Shown one piece after another: positions 50,859 through 61,254 of a stretch of 64,000 nucleotides of DNA. The position numbers were made by a program, and so were the translations under genes. Source of the stretch: Demequina soli (GTDB lineage: Bacteria; Actinomycetota; Actinomycetes; Actinomycetales; Demequinaceae); the NCBI RefSeq assembly GCF_000971195.1, contig NZ_BBLZ01000008.1:99747-163746 (forward strand), read 5' to 3'. Each line of letters opens with the position of its first letter. The stretch's first letter is position 1. The notes under the pieces were generated by a model that was given only the letters and a program-made list of their open reading frames with translations, ran no database searches and was not told the origin of the DNA.

Positions 50859-52141
50859 CAGGCCTCCTCGGCGGCCTTGGCCGCGATGTCGGTGCGGTGG
50901 TGGCTTCCCGCCAGGACGATGCGGTCCACACCCTGGTAGGCACGCTCGCGGGCCTCGGTCAGGGTGGCGCCGAGCGCCGTCACGGACAGCACGCGGCCGC
51001 CGTTGCTCAGCAGGGTGCCGGCGTCGTCGGTGCGGGTGCCGGCGTGCAGGACGTGGACGGTCTCGACCTCCTCCGCCTCGTCGATGCCGGTGATCGGGTC
51101 GCCCTTGCGCGGGTCCGCCGGGTAGTTCTGTGCGGCGACGACGACGGTGACCGCCGCATCGTCCCTCCACTCGAGGGGGTCGATGTCGGCGAGGCGGCCC
51201 TCCGCCGCCGCGCGCAGAACGCCGGCGAGCGGGGTCGCGAGGCGGGCGAGCACCACCTGGGTCTCAGGGTCGCCGAAGCGGGCGTTGAACTCGACCACGC
51301 GCGTGCCCTTCGAGGTGAGCGCGAGGCCGCAGTAGAGGACGCCGACGAAGGGAGTGCCGCGGCGGGTCATCTCGTCGACGGTGGGCTGGGCGACGTCGCG
51401 GACCACCTCGTCGACGAGGCCCGCGGGCGCCCACGGCAGGGGGCTGTACGCGCCCATGCCGCCGGTGTTGGGGCCCTCGTCGGCGTCGAGCGCGCGCTTG
51501 AAGTCCTGGGCCGGCTGCAGCGGGACCACGGTGGAGCCGTCGCACAGGCAGAAGAGGCTGACCTCGGGGCCGTCGAGGAAGTCCTCGACCACCACGACGC
51601 CACCCGCGGCGATGATCGCCTCGCCGTGGGCGAGCGCCTCCGCGCGGTCGGAGGTGACCACGACGCCCTTGCCGGCGGCGAGGCCGTCGTCCTTGACGAC
51701 GTGCGGGGCGCCGAACGCGTCGAAGGCCGCCTCGAGCTCCTTGGCCGTGGTGCAGACGCGAGGCTCGGCGGTCGGCACGCTCGCGGCGGCCATGACCTCC
51801 TTGGCGAACGCCTTGGAGCCCTCGAGCATGGCCGCCTGGCCGCTCGGGCCGAAGACGGGGATGCCGGCGGCGCGCACCGCGTCGGCGACACCCGCGACGA
51901 GCGGCGCTTCGGGGCCGACGACCACGAGGTCCGCGCTCAGCTCGGTCGCGAGTGCGGCCACGGCGGCGGGGTCGGTCGCGTCGACGGCGTGGAGGGCGAC
52001 GGGCTCACCGTTCGCCGTCGCGAGGGTCGCGATGCCGGGGTTGCCCGGGGCGGCATGAAGCCGCGTCACCGCGGGGTCGAGGGACAGGGCACGGGCGAGG
52101 GCGTGCTCACGCGCGCCGGTTCCGACGAGGAGGATGATCAC
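50858..52141 (-). CDS. purD: Phosphoribosylamine-glycine ligase PurD
   Basis: A 427-residue ATP-grasp ligase that makes GAR from the PurF product and glycine. Motifs: [63 protein letters not shown] and [15 protein letters not shown] 52141 lies 7 bases after TAGACT, so it is probably leaderless. Two copies of GGACGATGCG (50914, 51155) fall within the gene in opposite orientation. Confidence 0.97.
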   Translation of the reverse strand: MIILLVGTGAREHALARALSLDPAVTRLHAAPGNPGIATLATANGEPVALHAVDATDPAAVAALATELSADLVVVGPEAPLVAGVADAVRAAGIPVFGPSGQAAMLEGSKAFAKEVMAAASVPTAEPRVCTTAKELEAAFDAFGAPHVVKDDGLAAGKGVVVTSDRAEALAHGEAIIAAGGVVVVEDFLDGPEVSLFCLCDGSTVVPLQPAQDFKRALDADEGPNTGGMGAYSPLPWAPAGLVDEVVRDVAQPTVDEMTRRGTPFVGVLYCGLALTSKGTRVVEFNARFGDPETQVVLARLATPLAGVLRAAAEGRLADIDPLEWRDDAAVTVVVAAQNYPADPRKGDPITGIDEAEEVETVHVLHAGTRTDDAGTLLSNGGRVLSVTALGATLTEARERAYQGVDRIVLAGSHHRTDIAAKAAEEA

Positions 52142-52226
52142 GCGAGCGAGTCTAGGCCGTCCCGTTCGGGCGCACGCGCGAGGGCCGCGCCCGGCGGACG
52201 CGGCCCTCGTGATGAGCGCGGGACGC

Positions 52227-52733
52227 TCAGGAGTTGGTGATGTCGAGGTGGATCCCGTACAGGTAGGCGAGCGGGACCGTCACCTCGAAGTGCGACGGGT
52301 CTGTCGGGTCGTACTTGAGCTCGAAGTGCCCCGGCACGGGCGTCTGCATCAGGCGCGGGTCCCCGAACGCGTACGGCTGGATCTTCACGGCGTCGCCGTC
52401 CGCGAACTTGGCACCGGGAGCCAGCGCGATCTCGATGGTGAGGTTCTCGCTGTCGACCCAGTGGAAGATGACGACGCCCGCGGCGTTGTTCCGGCCGGCC
52501 CAGATGGTCGGGTTGCTCTCGAACGAGGTCCGTGTGTACGTGCCCCAGTTGCCCTTGTTGACGTACTTGGTGCCGGCCGCCCACGCGGTGTTGTCCCCCG
52601 CCGAGTACGGCGCGCAGTAGCACGGGCAGCACCCGGAATCGGTGCCCGGGTCAGGCGGCGTGGCGGACGCGGCGGTCGCGCCCCCGACGGTCAGGGCGGT
52701 GACGGCGAACAGGGTCGCCAGTATCTTCTTCAT
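52227..52733 (-). CDS. Secreted Cys-cluster protein of unknown function
   Basis: A 168-residue protein with a Sec signal peptide (cleavage near ATAASA-TPP) and, just after it, the cluster CCPCYC, then a beta-rich domain (WAGRNNAAGVVIFHWVDSENLTIEIALAPGAKF region) with no more Cys. No known family. The start ATG 52733 has GGGGGAGAAG upstream. The leader holds a 7-bp hairpin and a promoter-like site with an inverted repeat. It lies between purD and purA but has its own promoter. Confidence 0.8.
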   Translation of the reverse strand: MKKILATLFAVTALTVGGATAASATPPDPGTDSGCCPCYCAPYSAGDNTAWAAGTKYVNKGNWGTYTRTSFESNPTIWAGRNNAAGVVIFHWVDSENLTIEIALAPGAKFADGDAVKIQPYAFGDPRLMQTPVPGHFELKYDPTDPSHFEVTVPLAYLYGIHLDITNS

Positions 52734-53081
52734 CAGTGCTTCTCCCCCAGGCGATGTCTGGCGGAACGACCCCCTTGGCGCCCCGCCGGGGCTGCGCCCC
52801 GGGTGAGACGCTATTTCCGATTTGCACCTTTCGCAAACGGAGCGGATCAGCGATGCACGAATCCGCCACCGGGGGTCTCGGCGAGGCGGGATCGAGGTGT
52901 GCGCCCACGCCCACGCCCACGTCGGCGACCACGCCGGCGACCCGACCGCTTCCCACACGCCGGATGCGTCTGCCGGTGCTCTACTCGGGGTTTGCGACGG
53001 GAAGTGCAGAGGGTGAACGGTCACACCTCGGTGCTGGTGTGGAAAGAGGTCACGGCTCGGCGCCCACGACGGGCGCCCGCC
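52734..53081. promoter_or_regulatory. Long intergenic region: leader, promoter and purA end
   Basis: This 348-base gap holds, for the minus-strand secreted protein, a hairpin CCGGGGC-TGC-GCCCCGG (52786-52802) in the leader, and TTGCGA (52831-52836) and TAGCGT (about 52808-52813) as -35 and -10, with the inverted repeat TTTGC-N7-GCAAA (52821-52837) between and over them, a possible operator. Bases 52860-53050 show GCCCAC direct repeats near 52901-52921 but no supported gene. Confidence 0.5.
53059..53077 (-). terminator. Stem-loop after purA
   Basis: GGCGCCC-ACGAC-GGGCGCC forms a 7-bp stem with a 5-base loop 5 bases past the purA stop. No U-run follows. Confidence 0.6.
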
Positions 53082-54374
53082 TCAGCGGGTGTGGAGCAGG
53101 TCGTTGATCTGGATGATCTCGTCGCGGCCCGGGCCCACGCCGATCGTGGAGATGCGGCATCCCGACAGCGCCTCGATCGCCTTGACGTAGTCCTGGGCGT
53201 TCTGCGGCAGGTCGGAGAACTCGCGCGCGCCGGAGATGTCCTCGGTCCAGCCGGGGAACGTCTCGTAGACGGGCTCGGCGGCCGCGAACGCGGCCTGGTC
53301 GAGCGGGAGGTCCTGGTGGCGCACGCCGTCGACGTCGTAGGCCACGCACACCGGGATCTCGTCGATGCCGGTAAGGACGTCGAGCTTGGTCAGCACGATG
53401 TCCGTGAGACCGTTGATGCGCGAGGCGTAGCGCGTGATCACCGAGTCGTACCAGCCGCAGCGGCGCGGGCGGCCGGTGGTGGTGCCGAACTCGTGGCCGA
53501 CGTCGCGCAGGCGGTCGCCCCACTTGTCGAGCAGCTCGGTGGGGAACGGGCCCTCGCCCACGCGGGTCGTGTACGCCTTCGCGATGCCGATCACCGAGTC
53601 GATGCGCGTCGGGCCCACACCGGAGCCGGTGCACGCGCCGCCCGCGGTCGCGGACGACGAGGTGACGAACGGGTAGGTGCCATGGTCGACGTCGAGCATC
53701 GTCGCCTGGCCGCCCTCGAACAGGACGTTCTGGCCCTCGTCGAGCGCGTTGTTGAGCACGAGCGAGGTGTCGCTGACGTGCGGCGCGAGGCGGTCGCGGT
53801 ACGCGAGGAGCTCCTCGGCGACCTCGTCGACCGTGATGGCGCGGCGGTTGTAGACCTTGACGAGCAGGTGGTTCTTCGCGACGAGCGCACCCTCGATCTT
53901 GTCGCGCAGCACGGACTCGTCGAACAGGTCGCCCACGCGGATGCCGAGGCGGTTGATCTTGTCGGCGTACGCGGGGCCGATGCCGCGGCCGGTGGTGCCG
54001 ATCTTGCGCTTGCCCAGGAAGCGCTCGGTGACGTTGTCGAGCGTGCGCGCGTAGGGCGCGATGAGGTGCGCCGCGTTCGACACGAGCAGGTCGGACGTGT
54101 CGACGCCGCGCTCGTTGAGGGCGTCGAGCTCCTGGAACAGCACGCGCAGGTCGATGACGACGCCGTTGCCGATCACGGGCGTGCAGCCGGGCGTGAGGAT
54201 GCCGGACGGCAGGAGGTGCAGCGCGAACTTCTGGTCGCCGATGACGACGGTGTGCCCCGCGTTGTTGCCGCCGTTGAACTTCACGACGTAGTCGACGCGC
54301 GAGCCGAGGAGATCGGTCGCCTTGCCCTTGCCCTCGTCGCCCCACTGGGCTCCGACGATCACTGCTCCGGGCAT
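53082..54374 (-). CDS. purA: Adenylosuccinate synthetase PurA
   Basis: A 430-residue GTP-dependent enzyme that joins IMP and aspartate on the way to AMP. Motifs: [67 protein letters not shown] and TKLDVL (guanine site). I use ATG 54374 (5 bases after GGGGAGG) rather than GTG 54377. Confidence 0.98.
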   Translation of the reverse strand: MPGAVIVGAQWGDEGKGKATDLLGSRVDYVVKFNGGNNAGHTVVIGDQKFALHLLPSGILTPGCTPVIGNGVVIDLRVLFQELDALNERGVDTSDLLVSNAAHLIAPYARTLDNVTERFLGKRKIGTTGRGIGPAYADKINRLGIRVGDLFDESVLRDKIEGALVAKNHLLVKVYNRRAITVDEVAEELLAYRDRLAPHVSDTSLVLNNALDEGQNVLFEGGQATMLDVDHGTYPFVTSSSATAGGACTGSGVGPTRIDSVIGIAKAYTTRVGEGPFPTELLDKWGDRLRDVGHEFGTTTGRPRRCGWYDSVITRYASRINGLTDIVLTKLDVLTGIDEIPVCVAYDVDGVRHQDLPLDQAAFAAAEPVYETFPGWTEDISGAREFSDLPQNAQDYVKAIEALSGCRISTIGVGPGRDEIIQINDLLHTR

Positions 54375-54497
54375 CACGCCCTCCCCTCGCCCGGGCCCAT
54401 CCCGGGACTTTCAATGCTGGCAGGGCGCGCCGCGCCCATCCAAGGTTATCGGCCGGTGCGCGCCTGACCTGAATCGCGCATCGTCCCCGAACGTGGA
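54375..54497. promoter_or_regulatory. purA upstream region
   Basis: Upstream of purA on the minus strand lie two dyads: GGGCGCG-C-CGCGCCC (54423-54437) and CCCGGG-N5-CCCGGG near 54392-54408. One inverted GGACGATGCG copy is at 54477-54486. No clear PurR-like box or riboswitch can be recognised. Confidence 0.4.
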
Positions 54498-54531
54498 GAG
54501 GCCTCCGCGGTCATGCGACCGCGGAGGCCTC
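54498..54531 (-). terminator. Strong terminator after fba
   Basis: A perfect 15-bp stem, GAGGCCTCCGCGGTC (54498-54512) with 54517-54531, around an ATGC loop, 17 bases past the fba stop. Confidence 0.9.
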
Positions 54532-54548
54532 GCTCACGAAGCGGTCGG

Positions 54549-55568
<1,020 letters not shown>

Positions 55569-55700
55569 GGGTAACTCCTGAGCTTGTGCGGATGGAACCG
55601 CGGTCCATTCTGTCAGATTTCACACGGCCCCGTGCGGCCAAGGTCCCGGTGCCCGCGAGCGTCCGGGCAGGTACGGACGATGCGCGGCGACGGGCCGCGG
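55569..55700. other. Gap between trmH-type gene and fba
   Basis: This 132-base region carries the fba ribosome site and leader (55569-55625), an AT-richer patch at 55605-55625 where the fba promoter probably lies, and GGACGATGCG at 55675-55684. No gene is visible. Confidence 0.4.
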
Positions 55701-56333
55701 TCAGGCGTGGCCGGCCTCGATGTCGCCGTGCTGACGCACCCATGCGTGCATCGCGATGGCCGCGGCCGCGCCGGCGTTGATGGAGCGCGTCGAGCCGTAC
55801 TGCGCGATCGCGAGCGTGGCCTCGGCGACCTCCCGGACCGCATCGGACAGGCCGACGGACTCCTGGCCGAACACCAGCACGCACGCACGCGGCAACGGGT
55901 ACGTCTCGATCGGCACCGAGCCGGGCAGGTTGTCGATGCCGATGACGGGCAGGCCCTCGGCGACCGCCCACGCGGCGAGGTCGTCGACCGTCGGGTGATG
56001 CCGAACGTGCTGGTAGCGGTCGGTCACCATGGCGCCGCGGCGGTTCCAGCGCCGGTTGCCGACGATGTGCACCTCGCGCGCGAGGAACGCGTTGGCGGTG
56101 CGGACCACGGAGCCGATGTTGAGGTCGTGCTGCCAGTTCTCGATCGCGACGTGGAACGGGTGCCGGCGGGAGTCCAGGTCGGCGACGATCGCTTCGTGCC
56201 GCCAGTAGCGGTAACGGTCGACGACGTTGCGCCGGTCGCCGTGCTCGAGCAGCTCGGGGTCGTAGCGGGCGTCGGCGGGCCACACGCCCTCCCAGGGGCC
56301 CAGACCATGCAGGGGCGACTCGTCGGCGTTCAC
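55701..56333 (-). CDS. TrmH/SpoU-family RNA 2'-O-methyltransferase
   Basis: A 210-residue SPOUT methyltransferase. The three knot motifs are visible: NIGSVVRTANAFLAREVHIVG (motif 1), VLVFGQESVGLSD (motif 2) and QYGSTRSINAGAAAAIAMHAW (motif 3), where the SAM is bound. The target is a tRNA or rRNA ribose. GTG 56333 is 6 bases after TACCCT, so it is probably leaderless. Confidence 0.92.
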   Translation of the reverse strand: MNADESPLHGLGPWEGVWPADARYDPELLEHGDRRNVVDRYRYWRHEAIVADLDSRRHPFHVAIENWQHDLNIGSVVRTANAFLAREVHIVGNRRWNRRGAMVTDRYQHVRHHPTVDDLAAWAVAEGLPVIGIDNLPGSVPIETYPLPRACVLVFGQESVGLSDAVREVAEATLAIAQYGSTRSINAGAAAAIAMHAWVRQHGDIEAGHA

Positions 56334-56347
56334 GCGACGAGGGTAGG

Positions 56348-57043
56348 TCACGCCTCGAGCTCGCGCCGTCCGGCCTCCTCGACCTTGCGCCCGAGCGAGA
56401 TGTCGGCGCGCTTGCCGGCGGCGGCGCCCTCGCCCCACCCCTCCCAGGCGTTCAGCACCCGGGGCCGGGCCGCCCGGAGGTTCGGGAACATCTCGTGATA
56501 CGCGACGTCGACCTGCTGCGCGCGATCGAGGAGCACGACCTCGGAGCCCGTGCCCTCCTCGACCGCCTCGCGTAGCGCGCCGGAGTAGAAGGCCGTGAGG
56601 CGCTCCTTCACCGTGCTGGTGTACGACCACGCGAACGCCTTCTTGCGCGACTGCGACCCGCCGTACACGTCCATCTCGAGCCGCATGGCCGGCACCAGGG
56701 TCTCGACGAGCGCCGCGACGATCGCGAGGTCCGAGGCGAAGCCGACCGTCGTGACGCGCCGGCCCCCGTGGATCACCGCCCGGCACGAGAACACCCGCGC
56801 GATCGCGCACGCGAGGATGACCTGGTCCTTGACGTAGGGCGCCGCGAAGTCGAACCTCCGAGTGGTGGGCCGCTCGGCCTCCTCGCGCGTCATCCGCACG
56901 CCCGCCTCGTCGATCGCGAACCGGACCATCAGCCTCTCGGCGCGCACGCGCGCGAGCTCCCTCTCGGCCGGGTAGGGCGAGCCCCCGTCCGCGATCGCGA
57001 GGAGCGTCCGGATCTGGTCGAGGATGCCGTCAGGTGTGGTCAC
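56348..57043 (-). CDS. DUF2786 family protein
   Basis: A 231-residue protein with an N-terminal DUF2786 helix pair (ILDQIRTLLAIADGGSPYPAERELARVRAERLM) and a long helical remainder (SRKKAFAWSYTSTVKERL). Function unknown; the family is also common in phages. GTG 57043 is the start. It lies 14 bases upstream of the methyltransferase gene on the same strand. Confidence 0.8.
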   Translation of the reverse strand: MTTPDGILDQIRTLLAIADGGSPYPAERELARVRAERLMVRFAIDEAGVRMTREEAERPTTRRFDFAAPYVKDQVILACAIARVFSCRAVIHGGRRVTTVGFASDLAIVAALVETLVPAMRLEMDVYGGSQSRKKAFAWSYTSTVKERLTAFYSGALREAVEEGTGSEVVLLDRAQQVDVAYHEMFPNLRAARPRVLNAWEGWGEGAAAGKRADISLGRKVEEAGRRELEA

Positions 57044-57064
57044 CCGACCAGGGTCGCACCGCCG

Positions 57065-58270
57065 TCAGACGCCGTCGGGGTTCTCCACAAGGTCGATCCG
57101 CAGGGCCGCGGCGGCCGCCCGGGCCGTCGCGCGCGCCTCGTCCACCGTGGCGCCCCGCGCGACCGTCACGGCCACCCGACGCCGGCCGTCGACACGCGGC
57201 TTGCCGAACAGGCGCAGCTCCGTGCCCGGCTCGACCAGCGCATCGTCCACCCCCGAGAACACGGGCACGCCCGCGCCCTCGGCGAGGACCGCGCACGAGG
57301 CGGACGGGCCGAGCGTGAGGACCGCCGGCACGGGCAGGCCGAGCACCGCGCGCGCGTGCAGCGCGAACTCCGACAGGTCCTGCGAGGCGAGCGTCACCAG
57401 GCCGGTGTCGTGCGGGCGGGGCGAGACCTCGGAGAAGATCACCTCGTCGCCGCGCACGAACAGCTCGACGCCGAACACGCCGCGCCCGCCGAGCGCCGCG
57501 GTGACGGCGCCGGCGATCCGGCGCGACTCGGCGAGCGCGGCCTCGGACATGGGCTGCGGCTGCCAGGACTCGCGGTAATCGCCGTCGACCTGCGTGTGGC
57601 CGACCGGGTCGAGGAAGGTGACGCCGCCCGCGTGGCGGACCGTGAGCTGGGTGATCTCGTAGTCGAAGTCGACGAAGCCCTCGACGATGATCCGGGTGCC
57701 GCCCGCGCGGCCCCCCTCGACCGCGTACGTCCACGAGGCGTCGATGTCGGCCGCGGAGCGGATCACGGACTGGCCCTTGCCCGACGAGGACATGACGGGC
57801 TTGACCACCACGGGCAGGCCGAGCTCCTCGACCGCGGCGGCGAGGCCGTCGCGCGTGTCGACGAAGCGGTACGGCGATGTGGGCAGGCCGAGCTCCTCCG
57901 CGGCGAGGCGGCGGATGCCCTCGCGGTCCATCGTCAGGATCGTGGCGCGCGCGGTCGGGATGACGGTCGCGAGGCCGGCATCCTCGACCTCCGCGAGCAC
58001 CCGCGTCGCGATCGCCTCGATCTCCGGGATCACCAGGTGCGGCCGCTCGGCATCGATGAGGGCGCGCAGCGCCGCCGGGTCGAGCATGTCGATCACGTGC
58101 GCACGGTGCGCGACCTGCATCGCGGGCGCCTCGGGATAGCGGTCGACCGCGACGACCTCGACGCCGAGCCGCATCAGCTCGATCGCGACCTCCTTGCCGA
58201 GCTCGCCCGAGCCGAGGAGCATGGCGCGGGTCGCGGACGGGGTGAGCGGGGTTCCGAGCGTGACGGTCAT
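57065..58270 (-). CDS. purT: Formate-dependent GAR transformylase PurT
   Basis: A 401-residue ATP-grasp enzyme that makes FGAR from GAR, formate and ATP, an alternative to the folate-dependent PurN. Motifs: [75 protein letters not shown] 58270 follows GGGAGGAT; the longer start at 58336 is rejected. purN or purH are not in this window. Confidence 0.95.
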   Translation of the reverse strand: MTVTLGTPLTPSATRAMLLGSGELGKEVAIELMRLGVEVVAVDRYPEAPAMQVAHRAHVIDMLDPAALRALIDAERPHLVIPEIEAIATRVLAEVEDAGLATVIPTARATILTMDREGIRRLAAEELGLPTSPYRFVDTRDGLAAAVEELGLPVVVKPVMSSSGKGQSVIRSAADIDASWTYAVEGGRAGGTRIIVEGFVDFDYEITQLTVRHAGGVTFLDPVGHTQVDGDYRESWQPQPMSEAALAESRRIAGAVTAALGGRGVFGVELFVRGDEVIFSEVSPRPHDTGLVTLASQDLSEFALHARAVLGLPVPAVLTLGPSASCAVLAEGAGVPVFSGVDDALVEPGTELRLFGKPRVDGRRRVAVTVARGATVDEARATARAAAAALRIDLVENPDGV

Positions 58271-58367
58271 GCGCCCATCCTCCCAGCGGCGCACCGGGAC
58301 CGGGCGCGCGAGGCCCGCGGATGGAATTCTCAGCATCCTCTAAGAGACGCGCGGTTACCCTTGCCAC

Positions 58368-59111
58368 GTGACTGTCACCGCGCTCGCCGCCTCCCTCCAC
58401 GCCTCCGGGGTCCACACCTTGGGACCCAGCTGGCTCGACCCCGAGCAGATGATCACGGGGTTCATCGACCAGTGGGGCGGCTGGGCGTTCGCCGCCGTGT
58501 GCGTGGTGGTGTTCATCGAGACGGGCCTGCTGTTCCCGTTCCTGCCGGGCGACTCGCTGCTGTTCACGGTCGGCCTGCTCATCGGCACCGGCGTGCTGCA
58601 CATCCCGCTGCCTGTCGCGGGCATCGTGCTCGGGCTCGTCGCGTTCGCGGGCGACCAGAACGCCTACCTCATCGGCAGGAAGAGCGGGCCGCGGCTGTTC
58701 GACCGCCCCGACTCGCGCATCTTCAAGAAGAAGCACATCGACCAGACGCACGCGTTCTTCGAGCGCTACGGCGGCCGCGCGATCTTCATGGGCCGCTTCG
58801 TGCCGTTCGTGCGCACCTACATCGCGGTCGCGGCGGGCGTGGGCCGCATGCCGTACCGGACCTTCGTGAAGTGGTCCATCGCGGGCGGCCTCACGTGGGG
58901 CCTCGGGTTCACCACGCTCGGCTACTTCCTGGGCAACATCGCGCTCATCCGCGACAACATCGAGCTCGCGGCGATCGCGATCGTCGGCATCTCCGTCCTG
59001 CCGATCGCCTTCGAGTGGCTCAAGCATCGCCGGGCGGCCAAGGCGGGCGTCGCGATGGACGATGCGGCGGTCGCCGGGGCGCCGTCGCCCACCGACGCGG
59101 CGGCCGAGTAG
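58368..59111 (+). CDS. DedA-family membrane protein
   Basis: A 247-residue DedA/VTT protein (FIETGLLFPFLPGDSLLFTVGLL, then FFERYGGRAIFMGRFVPFVRTYIAVAAGVGRMPYRTF), several helices. The family flips undecaprenyl phosphate or phospholipids or supports membrane potential. GTG 58368 is 6 bases after TACCCT. The C-terminal tail holds GGACGATGCG at 59057 (Met-Asp-Asp-Ala). Confidence 0.94.
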   Translation: MTVTALAASLHASGVHTLGPSWLDPEQMITGFIDQWGGWAFAAVCVVVFIETGLLFPFLPGDSLLFTVGLLIGTGVLHIPLPVAGIVLGLVAFAGDQNAYLIGRKSGPRLFDRPDSRIFKKKHIDQTHAFFERYGGRAIFMGRFVPFVRTYIAVAAGVGRMPYRTFVKWSIAGGLTWGLGFTTLGYFLGNIALIRDNIELAAIAIVGISVLPIAFEWLKHRRAAKAGVAMDDAAVAGAPSPTDAAAE

Positions 59112-59126
59112 GCGGACGCCCGACCG

Positions 59127-59687
59127 CTAGAACTGGACGTTCGGCGCCTGGCGCGCGGCGTCCTCGGTCTCGAAGTACTCCTCGCGGTGGAAGCCGAACA
59201 TGTTGGCGATGATCACCGTGGGGAACGTCTCGATGCGGGTGTTGAGCGTGCGGACGTTCGCGTTGTAGAAGCGGCGGCCCGCGGCGATGCGGTCCTCGGT
59301 GTTGGTCAGCTCGGACTGCAGCTGGATGAAGTTCTGGTTCGCCTTGAGGTCCGGGTAGGCCTCGGCGACCGCGAAGAGGCGGCCCAGCGCCTGCGTGAGG
59401 ATGTTCTCCTGCGCGGCCTGCTCTGCGGGCGACGAGCCGGGCGCGGCCGCGATGGTGCGGGCCTGTGTGACGGCCTCGAGCGTGCCGGCCTCGTGCTTGG
59501 CGTAGCCCTTGACGGTCTCGACGAGGTTGGGGATGAGGTCGTGGCGGCGCTGCAGCTCGACGTCGATCTGGCGCCAGGCCTCCTGCACCAGGTTCCGCAG
59601 CCGTACCAGGCCGTTGTAGGCCGCGATCGCCCAGATCACGATGATGACCACGATCACCGCGAGCGCGATGAGGAACCACTCCAGCAT
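59127..59687 (-). CDS. lemA: LemA-family protein
   Basis: A 186-residue LemA protein: a single N-terminal helix then a coiled helical bundle (AYNGLVRLRNLVQEAWRQIDVELQRRHDLIPNLVETVKGYA). Function unclear; LemA often pairs with a membrane partner, here the next gene upstream. GGAGAG precedes the ATG. Confidence 0.95.
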   Translation of the reverse strand: MLEWFLIALAVIVVIIVIWAIAAYNGLVRLRNLVQEAWRQIDVELQRRHDLIPNLVETVKGYAKHEAGTLEAVTQARTIAAAPGSSPAEQAAQENILTQALGRLFAVAEAYPDLKANQNFIQLQSELTNTEDRIAAGRRFYNANVRTLNTRIETFPTVIIANMFGFHREEYFETEDAARQAPNVQF

Positions 59688-59715
59688 GAATCTCTCCTGA
59701 CGTCTCTGCGCGAGC

Positions 59716-60618
59716 CTAGCGAGGTTCGTCGTCCATGCCCAGGGTCGCCTCGCCGGGTTCGGCCGGGTCCTCGACGCCGATGCCGGTGTACCGACGCGAG
59801 GTCAGCGCGCCGGGGGTGACGGCCCAGTCGGGGCCCGCGAGCGGCGCGTCGGGGTCGGGGATCTCCTGCCCCTCGTCGGCGTAGCGACGGAGCACGTGTG
59901 CGGGGATGCGCCGCGCGACGCCCGACACGACGTCGAGCCGCTTCGCGAGGGTGTCGACGCCCTCGCGGCCGGACGACCACATCAGCACGGCGCCGCCGTC
60001 GATGCGCAGCGCGCGCCCCTCGGCGTCCCACTGCAGCAGCCGCTCGATCATGCGCGGGTCGACCACGTCGTGGCCGTAGCGCCGGTCCCGGGCGATGACC
60101 CGCCACCGCTCGTTGAAGGCGTGCGACTCGACCTCGATGTCGATGCCCCCGAAGGCCTGCGCGATCCTCCCCGCGAGCGACTCCGGCACGATGTCGAGAC
60201 GCGGCAGCCTCACGTCGAGCTCCGCGAGGGTGACCTGGAACACCTGCGCCGTGGTGCGGTCGCCGTCGCGCTGCGTCTCGACCACGTGGGTGAAGGTGGC
60301 GCAGCGGGCGCCCCCGTAGCGGCCCTCGAGCACGTCCTCCTGGCGCACGGACGTGCCCGACAGGTCGAACGGCATGCCAGAGAAGCGCAACGAGTACTTG
60401 GCGGTGCGCGGCGTGTGGGTCCAGCCATGGCTCGCGGCGAAGGCGGCCGACGCGTCGCGGTGGCGCAGGCGCGCCAGCCCCTCCCAGGCGGCGAACAGCC
60501 CCGCCAGCGCGCCGGCCGCGAGGATCACCCACGCGGCGCGCCCGCCGAAGAGGTAGGCAAGGGAGGCCAGGCCGAGCAGCGCACCGACCCCGATGCGCAT
60601 CGACGTGATCCCCCGCAT
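59716..60618 (-). CDS. Two-helix membrane protein adjacent to lemA
   Basis: A 300-residue protein with two N-terminal membrane helices (IGVGALLGLASLAYLFGG, AWVILAAGALAGLFAAW) and a large cytoplasmic domain resembling the DUF3137 type often seen beside LemA. I correct the start to ATG 60618, 7 bases after a TAGGGT -10 (60626-60631); the longer GTG 60627 overlaps that box. Confidence 0.75.
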   Translation of the reverse strand: MRGITSMRIGVGALLGLASLAYLFGGRAAWVILAAGALAGLFAAWEGLARLRHRDASAAFAASHGWTHTPRTAKYSLRFSGMPFDLSGTSVRQEDVLEGRYGGARCATFTHVVETQRDGDRTTAQVFQVTLAELDVRLPRLDIVPESLAGRIAQAFGGIDIEVESHAFNERWRVIARDRRYGHDVVDPRMIERLLQWDAEGRALRIDGGAVLMWSSGREGVDTLAKRLDVVSGVARRIPAHVLRRYADEGQEIPDPDAPLAGPDWAVTPGALTSRRYTGIGVEDPAEPGEATLGMDDEPR

Positions 60619-60657
60619 GCCCGTCACCCTAGCGACGGGACGATGCGCCGGGAAGGC

Positions 60658-61221
60658 TCAGGCGAGGTCGAGGTCGTCAAGCCCGTACAGGTAGAGGTAG
60701 GGCAGACCCTCCTCCTCGATGACCTCGCGCGCACCCGTGTTGCGGTCCACGATCACGGCCACGGCGACGACGTCCGCACCGGCCTCCTTGAGCGCGCTCA
60801 CGGCCGTGAGGACCGAGCCGCCGGTGGTGGAGGTGTCCTCGACCGCGACGACCTTGCGGCCGGCGACGTCGGGGCCCTCGATGCGGCGCTGGAGGCCGTG
60901 CGCCTTGTTCTCCTTGCGCACGACGAACGCGTCGAGGTCGAGGCCGCGTGACGCGGCGGCGTGCATGAGCGCGGTCGCGACCGGGTCGGCGCCGAGCGTG
61001 AGGCCGCCGACCGCGTCGACGTCGGCGGGCCCGAAGCCGGCCTCCTCGAGCGCGTCGAGCAGCACGTGGCCCACGAGCGGGGCGGCCCGGTGGTGGAGGG
61101 TGATGCGGCGCAGGTCCACGTAGTAGTCGGCCTCGCGGCCCGACGCGAGGGTGATGCGGCCGTGCACGACGGCCAGGTCCTTGATGAGGTCGCGCAGCTG
61201 CTCGCGAGGGGTACCGGTCAT
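60658..61221 (-). CDS. pyrE: Orotate phosphoribosyltransferase PyrE
   Basis: A 187-residue OPRT that makes OMP from orotate and PRPP, fifth step of pyrimidine synthesis. PRPP loop VVAVEDTSTTGGSVLTA; also FVVRKENKAHGLQRRIEG. TAGGCT (61229-61234, minus) leaves 7 bases to the ATG. No other pyr genes are near. Confidence 0.96.
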   Translation of the reverse strand: MTGTPREQLRDLIKDLAVVHGRITLASGREADYYVDLRRITLHHRAAPLVGHVLLDALEEAGFGPADVDAVGGLTLGADPVATALMHAAASRGLDLDAFVVRKENKAHGLQRRIEGPDVAGRKVVAVEDTSTTGGSVLTAVSALKEAGADVVAVAVIVDRNTGAREVIEEEGLPYLYLYGLDDLDLA

Positions 61222-61254
61222 GGGCCCCAGCCTAACGGGGGACGATGCGGGGGC

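Noticed and set aside
54375-54497. Purine riboswitch before purA
   Set aside because: No purine-aptamer core or three-way junction pattern could be seen; only GC dyads.
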